47,547 nt of DNA from Anaerolineales bacterium (GCA_020343875.1 CP070811.1:5306231-5353777); one strand, 5' to 3'. Positions 17,298 to 25,240 are shown, numbered from the stretch's first letter. Notes: a model not told the origin generated them from the sequence alone. Made by a program: numbers and translations.

Positions 17298-17447
17298 AGA
17301 CCGCTGAGCGTAAAGAGGTTACTACTCCGCCGCTCCCTGTGGACTTTCGTCCAGAGGGCTCAGCCGACCTGTGGCAAGCGACCAAGCTCGGGATTGTCGT
17401 CCCTGGCGAGCAATGGGCTGCGTAGTCATAAAAAGGGTATGCTTGGT

Positions 17448-18260
17448 ATGAGCATCGAGACATTTGTTTATGCCCTGATCGGCTGGCTGGTGGGCGTGTT
17501 CATCAATCACGCCGCCGATGTGCTGCCGCGGCGCATGGGGTTGGGGGCATCTCCTCGCTGTGCATTCTGTGATACGCCCCGGTCGCAGCTGGCCTGGAGC
17601 ACCGTGATAGGCTATCTGACCGCGCATCGTGCTTGCCCGGAGTGTGGCGCCCCTTTGCCACTCCGTTCCGTGATCGTGGAATTGCTCATGCCAGCCATCT
17701 TCGTGGGACTGTTGTGGCGCTACGGTCCTTCCGTCCACTTGGGGCTCCTCTCCCTTTACAGCGCCATTCTAATCCTGGTGACCGTCACTGATCTGGAACA
17801 TCATCTTATCCAACACGTCATCATGGCACCCGCCATCTTGCTGGCCACAGCAGGGGCATTTTTCAACCATGATTTGACGTGGCGGCGCGCCCTGTTGGGA
17901 GGCGCGACCGGTTTTGTGAGCCTTTATGCCATGTTTTTGTTCGCCCAACCGATGAGTGCGCTGCTGGGCCGCCTGTCCGGACGCGAAATAAGCGAGGTTC
18001 CCTTTGGTTTCGGCGATGTGACGCTAGGTACATTTGTGGGATTGATCACCGGGCTACCCGGCTTCTTTTTTGCCCTGTTCATCACCCTGCTCTCGGCTGG
18101 CCTGGCAGCGTTGGTTTACTTGTTCGTGAGAGCCGTCGTTCAGCGCCGCTACTCCCTCTTCACGCCGATCCCATATGGGCCATTCCTGGTTCTGGGTGGC
18201 TTCGTAATGATGGTCTATGGCACCGAAGTCTTGCAATGGTACATTGGCCGGGCAATATAA
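17448..18260 (+). CDS. Type IV prepilin peptidase (A24 family)
   Basis: 270 residues, an inner-membrane aspartic protease that cleaves and N-methylates type IV prepilins and pseudopilins. It has the N-terminal methyltransferase-type domain with a zinc quartet (CAFC near residue 41 and CPEC near residue 65), then the catalytic Asp in TDLEHHLI near residue 114 and the second Asp in GFGDV near residue 188. The usual long cytoplasmic loop is short. ATG at 17448 lies 10 nt after AAGGG; MLG three codons upstream is the alternative. No pilin or assembly genes are nearby, so it serves a system encoded elsewhere. Confidence 0.92.
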   Translation: MSIETFVYALIGWLVGVFINHAADVLPRRMGLGASPRCAFCDTPRSQLAWSTVIGYLTAHRACPECGAPLPLRSVIVELLMPAIFVGLLWRYGPSVHLGLLSLYSAILILVTVTDLEHHLIQHVIMAPAILLATAGAFFNHDLTWRRALLGGATGFVSLYAMFLFAQPMSALLGRLSGREISEVPFGFGDVTLGTFVGLITGLPGFFFALFITLLSAGLAALVYLFVRAVVQRRYSLFTPIPYGPFLVLGGFVMMVYGTEVLQWYIGRAI

Positions 18261-18521
18261 TACCCCGCCACAGCGATTGCGATATGATACAGGTCACGCC
18301 CAGCGCGCCCATTCTGCCCCATCAGGATTCATTGGTTTGTACTTAGCCTGTCATTCTTCTCACAGCGCGTAACTTCTGCCCCTAATTGGGGTTTCTATCC
18401 TACGAGGGGGGATTTTGTGTCATGGGGGCCCCCTCAAGATGACTCACACACTCTTACAGCCAAGCTGCCTATAGCTTGACAGCGTCTTGACCTTCCCCCC
18501 ACTCTGAAATTGCAGTTATCA
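18261..18521. other. Intergenic stretch between prepilin peptidase and cstA promoter
   Basis: No gene is seen. It contains a small CCCC-TAATT-GGGG hairpin followed by TTTCT near 18380 that may terminate the peptidase transcript, a GAGGGGG/CCCCCTC inverted repeat around 18402-18436, and one copy (18459-18472) of the dispersed motif GCCAAGCTGCCTAT. Confidence 0.5.
18459..18472 (+). repeat. Dispersed intergenic 14-mer, copy 1
   Basis: GCCAAGCTGCCTAT; in this copy the flank AGCTTG allows a 6-bp hairpin CAAGCT-gcctat-AGCTTG. Other copies are at 25245-25258 and 28584-28597. Confidence 0.5.
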
Positions 18522-18550
18522 TTGACACCTGACGCTAACAGTGATAGAAT
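18522..18550 (+). promoter_or_regulatory. Sigma-70-type promoter of cstA
   Basis: TTGACA, an exact 17-bp spacer and TAGAAT. Transcription from here gives a leader of about 230 nt before the cstA ATG. Confidence 0.75.
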
Positions 18551-18605
18551 ATGCTTGGCTATAGGATTTTGGTACTATCCAAAATTCCAAAAAGCTCGAT
18601 TGGGG

Positions 18606-18654
18606 GGTAACCGGTCGTGGTGACCGAGATGTGTGCTGCGGTGACCGCGACGTG
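18606..18654 (+). repeat. Phased direct repeats in the cstA leader
   Basis: GGTGACCGAGATGTG (18619-18633) and GGTGACCGCGACGTG (18640-18654) agree at 13 of 15 positions and start 21 bp apart, two helical turns. A weaker third copy GGTAACCGGTCGTG begins at 18606. They lie downstream of the promoter and may be a regulator-binding array or an RNA element. Confidence 0.55.
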
Positions 18655-18789
18655 TTAGAAACGTGGGGCACGTAAGAAGAAAAGGGGGGTGATCACACAA
18701 GTATGCCGACAACATGCCGATAAGTGACCGCAACAACTTATCAACTTGACAATCGTGTTAAGCTCTTTTTCCAAGGGAGGGAAAAAAAC

Positions 18790-20505
18790 ATGAACGCGAT
18801 AATTGTCTTGCTGTTGGCTGCCCTGGGCATCGGTGTGGGGTATTTTCTCTATGCCCGGAACATTGACCGGAATATCGTCCAGCCCAACCCCGATAAAGCC
18901 ACGCCAGCCAAGATGTATATGGATGGCGTAGACTTCACGCCCGCCAGCCGCAACGTGCTCTTCGGCTACCAGTTCAAGTCTGTGGCCGCATTGGCCCCAC
19001 TCACCGGCCCCGTCATCGCGGTGCAGTGGGGGTGGCTGCCAGCGCTCTTGTGGATTCTCCTGGGCGTCTTCTTTATCGGCTGGGCCCAAGACTACGGCGC
19101 CATGATTATGGGCGTCCGCCGTGAAGGGGAGACCATGGGCGCCTTGAGCTACAAGCTTATCTCACCCCGCGCGCGCACCATTCTCATGATCTTCATCTAC
19201 TTCTACCTGCTTCTCATCATGGGGGCTTTCGGCAACGCAGTTGGCAAAGTCTTGATGACCAACCCCAAGGTGCCCTTCGGAATCATCGCCGTCGTGCTGA
19301 TGGGCATGTTGGCGGGACAAATGACCTACAAGTACAGGCAAGACATCATCCTCACCAGCATCGTCACGGTGGTGCTTACCTTTGTAGGCATCTGGATCAG
19401 CACGTTGCCGTTTATGTCCAACCTCTTCTCGGCCATCTATGGCCTTCCTGAGTCTCCCAAGATCCTGCTGGGTAACACGCAGGCTCAGGTCATTGGCACC
19501 CTGCTCATGATTATCTTCTGCTATTTGGGCGCAGTCCTGCCTATCTGGTCCTTTGCCCAGCCAGTCAACTACGTCTCCTTCTGGATCGTCACGCTGGGCA
19601 TGGTGGGCGGTGTAATCGGCCTGCTGATCTGGCACCCAGGAATGGGTGACTTCCCGGCCGTCACCCAGTTCACGACCGCCAGCGGGCCGCTGTGGCCTAT
19701 GCTCTTCGTCACCATCGCCTGTGGCGCCATCTCCGGCTGGCACAGCCTGGTCTCCACCTCCGGCACGGCCCGCCAGCTAGAGAAGGAGACCGATGCCCTG
19801 CCGGTGGGCGGCGGCGCTATGTTCTTGGAAGGCGCATTTGCCATCATTGCCTTCCTGACTGCAACCGTCGCCTTCGGCGGCTGGCAAGGATATCAGGACG
19901 CTGGCGGCGCTGGCGCAGCCCTGGCCGTCTTCGCCGGGGGATTGGCCCAGTTCCTGAATCGGATTGGCGTCCCCCTTGTGTTCGGCACAGCCTATGGCTC
20001 CGTCTTCCTGACCATCATGGCCGTGACCATCATGCAGTTGGTGGTGCGCTTCATGCGCGTGGCCAGCGCAGAACTGATCGGCGACTCGGTGCCGGTGATG
20101 AAGAACATCCACGTGGGCAGCATCGTGGCTTTGCTCCTGACGCTGCTCTTCGTCTGGGTAATCCCCTGGCTGGCCATCTGGGGTGCTTTTGGCGGCGCCA
20201 ATCAGCTAATGGCTGGCCTGGCCCTGCTGCTGATCGCACTCTGGCTTATGTCGGAGGGCCGCAGCCATAACTGGGCCTTCTACCCAGCCATCTTCATGAT
20301 CGTAACCGACCTTGCCGCACTGCTCTACATTGCCTACACCAATCTCTTGGTCAAACTACCCGCTGCGGCTACCGGACAGGCGGCGCTTGCGGCTGCCTTG
20401 GTGGGCATCATCTGCCTGGTGCTGGTGGTGGCGGCGCTCGTCTTGATCTGGGACGGCTGGCAAGCTATCCAGCGGACCCGCGCAGTCAAGCCGGCCAAGG
20501 CCTAG
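18790..20505 (+). CDS. cstA: CstA-family carbon starvation permease
   Basis: 571 residues with about 16 membrane helices; CstA proteins import pyruvate or small peptides in the inner membrane. The start MNAIIVLLLAALGIG follows AGGGAGGG. The family hallmarks are present: PAKMYMDGVDFTPASRNVLFGYQFKSVA (residues about 38-65), the VIAVQWGWLPALLW segment, DYGAMIMGVRREG, and GAISGWHSLVSTSGTARQL near residue 317. It is shorter than E. coli CstA (701 residues) but within the range of shorter family members. It has its own promoter and a long leader with phased repeats. The cluster of ArsA-like genes starts 124 bp downstream on the same strand, so it may be co-transcribed. Confidence 0.93.
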   Translation: MNAIIVLLLAALGIGVGYFLYARNIDRNIVQPNPDKATPAKMYMDGVDFTPASRNVLFGYQFKSVAALAPLTGPVIAVQWGWLPALLWILLGVFFIGWAQDYGAMIMGVRREGETMGALSYKLISPRARTILMIFIYFYLLLIMGAFGNAVGKVLMTNPKVPFGIIAVVLMGMLAGQMTYKYRQDIILTSIVTVVLTFVGIWISTLPFMSNLFSAIYGLPESPKILLGNTQAQVIGTLLMIIFCYLGAVLPIWSFAQPVNYVSFWIVTLGMVGGVIGLLIWHPGMGDFPAVTQFTTASGPLWPMLFVTIACGAISGWHSLVSTSGTARQLEKETDALPVGGGAMFLEGAFAIIAFLTATVAFGGWQGYQDAGGAGAALAVFAGGLAQFLNRIGVPLVFGTAYGSVFLTIMAVTIMQLVVRFMRVASAELIGDSVPVMKNIHVGSIVALLLTLLFVWVIPWLAIWGAFGGANQLMAGLALLLIALWLMSEGRSHNWAFYPAIFMIVTDLAALLYIAYTNLLVKLPAAATGQAALAAALVGIICLVLVVAALVLIWDGWQAIQRTRAVKPAKA

Positions 20506-20536
20506 CCAGCATCTATCCGTTGAAAGGAGTTCACTT

Positions 20537-20571
20537 GGGGGCGAGCTGAGGCAAACCTCATCCAGCGCCCC
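20537..20571. other. Stem-loop between cstA and the thioredoxin-fold gene
   Basis: Outer stem GGGGCG/CGCCCC encloses an inner GAGG-caaa-CCTC hairpin. There is no U-run, so it may modulate or process the transcript between cstA and the downstream cluster rather than stop it. Confidence 0.5.
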
Positions 20572-20629
20572 ACAGCGGCGGGAGGGTTGGCACTCCCTCA
20601 CCCCCAGGTGACTATTTTGAACTCTTACT

Positions 20630-21001
20630 ATGCCCCACGTCTCTGTTCAGGTTATCGCTCCGGTATTGACAGACTTCTTCCACTGTATGCACTGCGAGCA
20701 ACTCTTCGAGCAGGCCGGCATTGGCCGGCAAATACATCAGGAAGTACTCGATCAATACCCTGAGGGCACCAAACAAGAAGTCGATCGCCTGGCCAACTGG
20801 CTCTTTGATCTGGCCCTTCGCTATGGTGATCAAATCCACATCCGAGTGGTCGACCCCCAATCGCTAGAAGGGTTTTTCAAGTCGGTACGCTATTGGGTAC
20901 GCAGGTACCCAACCTTGATCGTGGACAGCCGTGAGAAGGTTGTCGGCTGGGACCAGACAGCCCTGGATGCCGTCTTGCAGGCCCGGCTGGCGAGCAGATA
21001 A
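20630..21001 (+). CDS. Thioredoxin-fold protein with CxxC motif, unknown role
   Basis: 123 residues. The order fits a small thioredoxin fold: first strand VSVQVIAP, then FHCMHCEQLF with the CxxC pair at Cys19 and Cys22, a helix-rich insert (residues about 27-60), a second strand IHIRVVDPQS, and YPTLIV at residues about 92-97 where the Pro would be the cis-proline beside the active site. There is no signal peptide, so it acts in the cytoplasm. No obvious ribosome binding site precedes the ATG. Its stop codon is directly followed by the GTG of the next gene. With two ArsA-like ATPases downstream it recalls ArsD, a thioredoxin-fold partner of ArsA, but the sequence itself is not ArsD. Confidence 0.78.
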   Translation: MPHVSVQVIAPVLTDFFHCMHCEQLFEQAGIGRQIHQEVLDQYPEGTKQEVDRLANWLFDLALRYGDQIHIRVVDPQSLEGFFKSVRYWVRRYPTLIVDSREKVVGWDQTALDAVLQARLASR

Positions 21002-21310
21002 GTGTCTGCAAGTAGACCCCGCACGCTCGAGCAGATTGAAACCATACTCAGAAAGACGCTTCGAACCCTGGGCGAAGTCATCTATGGGATGACCGTCTAC
21101 GATTGGGTGCACGAGCTAAACTCGGCTCGGAACGAACAGGAGCGTCTTTTTTCCCTCATTGTGTACGGTGATCTGTTGGGAATCCCCATTCTGCCGCCGT
21201 ACTACACACTGCGCCTGCTTCCTTACCTGGTGCCAACCTTGGAAAACTGGCGGCGCAGCATGCTGCGTGAGAGAGATTTTACCGACATCATAAACCAAGA
21301 GGTGGGCTGA
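21002..21310 (+). CDS. Small protein of the ArsA-like cluster, paralogue 1
   Basis: 102 residues, starting with GTG immediately after the preceding TAA, so translation is coupled. Not a recognised family. A helical N-terminus is followed by EVIYGMTVYD and a hydrophobic core LFSLIVYGDLLGIPILPPYY, then LRLLPYLVP and the basic/acidic end MLRERDFTD. The core is shared with the next gene at most positions (GDLLGxPILPPYYxLRLLPYxVP), so the two are a duplicated pair. The core is hydrophobic and proline-rich and might be a binding peptide or a membrane-associated element for the ATPases downstream. Confidence 0.75.
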   Translation: MSASRPRTLEQIETILRKTLRTLGEVIYGMTVYDWVHELNSARNEQERLFSLIVYGDLLGIPILPPYYTLRLLPYLVPTLENWRRSMLRERDFTDIINQEVG

Positions 21311-21394
21311 AGAAACTTGCCCTGATTCGATTTTTCAGATACACTCTAAATTGGACGCATGGCGCATCTCATATCCTGCCTGGAGGCATTTCTA

Positions 21395-21670
21395 ATGTCT
21401 GAAGAAGAGCGCAACATCTTGAAGAGAATAGGCCAGTCTACCGTGGAGTTCATCTACGGCATGGCCGGTCACGACATGACCCGCTATGCTCTAAAGACGC
21501 GGGGCAGTATGGAGCATCTATTCATCCTCATCACTATGGGCGATCTACTGGGCGTCCCCATCTTGCCGCCCTACTACTCGCTGCGATTGCTGCCTTACGT
21601 CGTGCCCCAGATTTCAACCTGGAAGCGACGCATGCTACGAGAGAAAGACCTCACGGACGCACTGGCGTAG
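21395..21670 (+). CDS. Small protein of the ArsA-like cluster, paralogue 2
   Basis: 91 residues; the ATG lies 8 nt after GGAGG, which decides against an ATG at 21359. It shares with paralogue 1 the element E-x-IYGM, the core GDLLGVPILPPYY, LRLLPYVVP and MLREKDLTD. The function is unknown. It is followed after 13 bp by the first ArsA-like ATPase gene. A possible weak internal promoter (TTGCCC, 17 bp, TACACT; 21317-21345) precedes it. The pairing of two small paralogues with two ATPase paralogues suggests one partner per ATPase. Confidence 0.78.
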   Translation: MSEEERNILKRIGQSTVEFIYGMAGHDMTRYALKTRGSMEHLFILITMGDLLGVPILPPYYSLRLLPYVVPQISTWKRRMLREKDLTDALA

Positions 21671-21683
21671 AAGGGATAACCGC

Positions 21684-22679
21684 ATGTCACTTGCAAGCAT
21701 ATTCGACCAATACCCCGAACGACGTTACATTATGTTCGGCGGCAAAGGTGGCCTGGGGAAAACCACTTTTTCAGCGGCCACCGCTTATTACCTGGCCAAA
21801 AAGGGACACAAAGTGCTGGTATTCTCGGTCGACCCCCAGGCCTCCCTCTCCGATATCTTCGAACGAGACATCTTCGGCCAGGGGGCAGTGGAGATTATGC
21901 CCAATCTCTATGCCCAGGAGATCGACGCCGATCGGCACATCAAGGAATACCAGAACCAAATTCGCCAGAAAATATTCGATATGTATGGGCTGGAGGAAAT
22001 TCCTGAAGAGATTGAAAGCTACATTCAAGCCGCAGCGGCCGAGCCGGCTATGGAAGAAAGTGCGATCTTTGACCAGGTGGTGGACATCGTCGTCAGCGCC
22101 GAATATGACTATTACATTTACGATTTGGTGCCTCTGGGTCACGCTCTGTACTACTTGAGCATGGCCAGCGTGTATGACGAGTGGATTGATAAGATTACCA
22201 AACTGCGAGAGGAGATGGAGGAGTACAGCCAAGTCGCTTCGCTTATCCAGCGCAAAGAGGAGCGCGAAGAAGACATGATTCTCAAGGAGCTGATGGACAT
22301 CAAGTATCGCATCAACACCTCCTCCGGCATCCTGACCGACAAAGAGAAGACAGCTTTCTTCTTCGTCATCATCCCTGAAGAAATGGCCCTGCTTGACACA
22401 CAAAAGGCAGCCGGCCTTTTTGCCAAATATCAGGTGCCCCTCAGCGGCTTCGTGGTCAATCGCGTCATCCCGCCTGAGCTGGGCCAGCAGAGCATCCCCG
22501 ACTATCTGCACCACCGGCTGGCCATGCAGGATGGATATCTCCAGCGAATTGACCAACTCTTTGGTAATGAGGTCTTGGCTCGCATTCCCGAGTTCGAGCG
22601 TGACATCACGGGGCTGCCCATGATCGAAAAAGTGGCCGAGGCCATGTTTGGCCCCATACCTGAAGCCACTCCAGCGTAG
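21684..22679 (+). CDS. ArsA/Get3-like ATPase, subunit 1
   Basis: 331 residues of the SIMIBI P-loop class. The deviant Walker A GGKGGLGKTT (residues 19-28) has the intradimer signature Lys. Switch I SVDPQASLSD keeps the catalytic-type Asp50. Switch II, normally DTAPTGH, is DLVPLGH (147-153), so the conserved Thr residues are lost. The protein has no cysteine at all: it has neither the metalloid triad of ArsA nor the zinc CxxC of Get3. A charged, probably helical region (EEMEEY...KEEREEDMILKELMD, about 175-210) matches the variable client or effector subdomain. It is followed after 25 bp by its paralogue. Likely a nucleotide-dependent dimer partner; the function is unknown and an arsenite pump is unlikely. 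Confidence 0.88.
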   Translation: MSLASIFDQYPERRYIMFGGKGGLGKTTFSAATAYYLAKKGHKVLVFSVDPQASLSDIFERDIFGQGAVEIMPNLYAQEIDADRHIKEYQNQIRQKIFDMYGLEEIPEEIESYIQAAAAEPAMEESAIFDQVVDIVVSAEYDYYIYDLVPLGHALYYLSMASVYDEWIDKITKLREEMEEYSQVASLIQRKEEREEDMILKELMDIKYRINTSSGILTDKEKTAFFFVIIPEEMALLDTQKAAGLFAKYQVPLSGFVVNRVIPPELGQQSIPDYLHHRLAMQDGYLQRIDQLFGNEVLARIPEFERDITGLPMIEKVAEAMFGPIPEATPA

Positions 22680-22704
22680 CTGAGCAGGGCAAAGGAGCAC
22701 TACA

Positions 22705-23688
22705 ATGATTGAAAAATCGACCCAACAATTTCTGGCGGAGCATCCCCGCCTCAAATATTCGTTCTTCGGAGGCAAAGGCGGAGTAGGAAAGACGGTGCTG
22801 GCCGGCGCCATGGCCGTCCAGTCAGCCCAGCAGGGTAAGCGAACACTGCTGGCTTCCACCAACCCAGTTCACAGCCTGACCAGTTTGCTTGACCAGGACG
22901 TTTTTGGAAAGCCCACCCCGGTAACGGGTGTGCCCAACCTGATGGCCTACGAGATAGACACCCGCGATACGATCGAACGCTCCAAGCGAGAGATTCGGGA
23001 GAAGATCAGCTGGTTTCTCAAATTTGCTGATATCAAGACCAAGGCCGAGGAATTCGTCGAATCGGCAACTATGAACCCTGCTTTTGAAGAGTCTGCCATG
23101 TTTGAGAACATGATAGACCTCATGTTTGACGACGAGTATGAAGTGTACGTCTTCGACACAGCGCCCACTGCCAACGCCCGTCGCTTGCTGGGTATGTCGT
23201 CGGTGTACTCGATGTGGGTCAACAAAATGGTCAAGAGCCGTGAGGAAGCACGCTCATTGCGCGAGTTGCTCTCGTACAGCCGGAGAAAAGAAGAGAAAGA
23301 CCCCCTCATGGATTATTTGCTCAACCTCCGCAAGCGCATGGGGCATGCCAAAGAACTTCTCACCGACCCGGAGTTAACGGCCTTTTTCTTCGTCACGCTG
23401 CCCGAGGCCCTGCCGATAGCCGTCATCACCCGCTTCATCAACTGGTTCACCGAGTTCGGCATCCCAGTGGGTGGAGTGGTCGTCAACATGCTGATTGACA
23501 GGCAGAGCGTGGCCGATGATGCTCCCGAATTTGTGAAAAACCGGGTGGCCATGCAGGATGAATACATGGACCAAATCTGGAAGACCTTCGACGGCGGCGT
23601 ACGCGCCCTGGTGCCCCTCTTCGAGACGGAGGTCCGTGGCGTAGACATGCTCAAACGAACAGCCGACCGGTTGTTTGCTGGGGCCTAA
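22705..23688 (+). CDS. ArsA/Get3-like ATPase, subunit 2
   Basis: 327 residues, paralogue of the preceding gene, with AAAGGAG before the ATG. Walker A is GGKGGVGKTV (22-31). Switch I reads STNPVHSL: the Asp that activates water in ArsA and Get3 is Asn53. In yeast Get3 the corresponding D57N change blocks ATP hydrolysis. Switch II is the normal DTAPT (151-155) but followed by AN instead of GH. Like subunit 1 it has no cysteine. So subunit 1 keeps a good switch I and a poor switch II, and subunit 2 the reverse, which suggests an obligate heterodimer with one or no active site. No arsB, arsR or arsC is in the window. Confidence 0.9.
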   Translation: MIEKSTQQFLAEHPRLKYSFFGGKGGVGKTVLAGAMAVQSAQQGKRTLLASTNPVHSLTSLLDQDVFGKPTPVTGVPNLMAYEIDTRDTIERSKREIREKISWFLKFADIKTKAEEFVESATMNPAFEESAMFENMIDLMFDDEYEVYVFDTAPTANARRLLGMSSVYSMWVNKMVKSREEARSLRELLSYSRRKEEKDPLMDYLLNLRKRMGHAKELLTDPELTAFFFVTLPEALPIAVITRFINWFTEFGIPVGGVVVNMLIDRQSVADDAPEFVKNRVAMQDEYMDQIWKTFDGGVRALVPLFETEVRGVDMLKRTADRLFAGA

Positions 23689-23854
23689 GAAAGACACCCA
23701 AAGGAGATACATCCGCCCTTGACGTTGTGCGCGCCGAGGGCGGTTTCATTCATAACCTTCCAGTTGCCCGCTGGCAGCAGGCTGCCGAGCCTAGCCAGAA
23801 TTTGAGTTCGGCAACACCATTGGCGGTCTCTGGTTGTCTTCGAAAGGATTGCCT

Positions 23855-24496
23855 GTGAACCCTCACCTGTTGATCGTTACCGTCGGTCTAGGCTTCATCG
23901 TCGTTTTTGGAGGCATGTCCATAATTCGGCGCGAGGGGCTGTCGACCCAATTTGCCTACGAAGCGTTGGGCATTACGGCTGTGGTCGAGTTGGGCGCCCT
24001 GTCGACTGGCACCACGGTCAACCCGGTTCTGTTCCTGGGATTGCTCTACCTGCTTACTATGCGAGTGCGACTCCTGGTCGATTTGGCCAATCTGCTGTCG
24101 GGGCGGGGCCGGCAGCGGGATGCCATCTCGGTGCTGCAATTGGCCCTGCGCCTATTCCCCGACCGAACTGCCCGGCTGATCGTTTTGGTCAACATGGGAA
24201 TCGTTCAACTCCGTCGCCAGAGTCCCGAGAGCGCGCAGGCGCTTTTGGAGTCAGCCTTGGAAGAAGCCCAAGGTGGAGGCATGGGCATCAAACACGAGGC
24301 AGCCTGCCGCTATAACTTGGGGTTGGCTCTTAAGCGGCAGGGCAAGGAGGCAGCAGCCGTTCATCAGTTCAACGAAACCATCGGGGTATTCCCCAGCTCC
24401 CTGTACGCCACTGCAGCCGAGCGAGCGCTAGAGCAGCGCCGTCAGGGCAAAACCAGATCAGCGGAGGGGCTAGACGAGAAGCAGACCGACTCCTAG
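23855..24496 (+). CDS. Membrane-anchored TPR-like protein
   Basis: 213 residues. The GTG start is 6 nt after AAAGGA; a longer frame from a TTG exists but lacks a site. Two hydrophobic segments (residues about 5-24 and 53-68) anchor it in the membrane. From residue about 85 a helical-repeat region follows: AISVLQLALRLFPD, ALLESALEEAQ, ACRYNLGLALKRQGKEAAAVHQFNETI. This has TPR spacing, including the N-LG-AL pattern. The C-terminus is charged. It may be a membrane docking protein for the cytoplasmic ArsA-like pair 166 bp upstream, but the link rests on position only. Confidence 0.72.
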   Translation: MNPHLLIVTVGLGFIVVFGGMSIIRREGLSTQFAYEALGITAVVELGALSTGTTVNPVLFLGLLYLLTMRVRLLVDLANLLSGRGRQRDAISVLQLALRLFPDRTARLIVLVNMGIVQLRRQSPESAQALLESALEEAQGGGMGIKHEAACRYNLGLALKRQGKEAAAVHQFNETIGVFPSSLYATAAERALEQRRQGKTRSAEGLDEKQTDS

Positions 24497-24540
24497 GAGC
24501 CAGGGATCAAGAACCAGGGACCGCTGGGGGAAGCTGGAGG

Positions 24541-25215
24541 TCATTCGTCTTCGGTCGTTTGCCGGGTCTGGGTGAAGACGGACGTCAAGTCAGTCACAAA
24601 CCCGCTGCACGAAAAGTCAGTTAGACCAGCTAGACGCATTTGGATTAACACATGCGGCCTATCCCGTCGCCAGGAAAAACGGCGCACAGAACGGCCATAG
24701 ATCCGCAAGAAAGGCAGCGCGGCGGCGCTTAACGCCTCGCCATCCCGGCCCCGATGGGCGATGTGCAGACTGTGAGGGCCCTCTTGCCACCGCCAGGAAG
24801 ATTGGGCCTCCTGGCGCAGTGATCGCGCCAGTCGGCTGCCGGCTGGCGCCACCTCGATTTCGCCTTGCCTGAGCGAGCGCAGATGAGCCTTGATGATGAG
24901 TTCGTCCCGCCTGCCACGCAGCAGATTCACCACCCACACAGGCAATAATTCACGCGACTCCAGCAGGAAAGTCGTCTCCAGCTCCCGGAAAGGCGGATTG
25001 GGCTTGTTGACTGCAATCCTGGCCCCCGAAGCGGCTGAGCCAATCCAGCCCGCCTGTAACTGCTCACCCAGCAAATGCAATCCCTCACGAAGCCAGTTGA
25101 AGGTGCGAATGCCCTTCCGGCGGCTGTACCAAGTGCCAATCACATACCAAAGTACCATGAGCAGAGCCACTATGATCAGAATCCTCTGACCGGTGCTAAG
25201 AGATATCGCCGTCAT
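24541..25215 (-). CDS. Single-pass membrane protein, unknown function
   Basis: 224 residues: a short N-terminus, one membrane helix (ILIIVALLMVLWYVIGTWY, residues about 12-30), then a basic cytoplasmic domain with many Arg/Trp residues and strand-like segments (ELIIKAHLRS, EIEVAPAG, HSLHIAHRG, HVLIQMRLAG). No family is recognised. It converges on the TPR-like gene with a 44-bp gap and is read against the ArsA-like cluster, so it is probably not part of that operon. Confidence 0.7.
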   Translation of the reverse strand: MTAISLSTGQRILIIVALLMVLWYVIGTWYSRRKGIRTFNWLREGLHLLGEQLQAGWIGSAASGARIAVNKPNPPFRELETTFLLESRELLPVWVVNLLRGRRDELIIKAHLRSLRQGEIEVAPAGSRLARSLRQEAQSSWRWQEGPHSLHIAHRGRDGEALSAAALPFLRIYGRSVRRFSWRRDRPHVLIQMRLAGLTDFSCSGFVTDLTSVFTQTRQTTEDE

Positions 25216-25240
25216 CTACGCTGGCCTCTTCCGTTCCTAG

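Noticed and set aside
21684..23688. Arsenic-resistance operon
   Set aside because: No cysteine in either ATPase and no arsB, arsC or arsR homologue in the window.
23689..23854. Leader peptide after the second ATPase gene
   Set aside because: A TTG start 12 nt from AAAGGAG gives only about 28 codons with no recognisable content; too weak.
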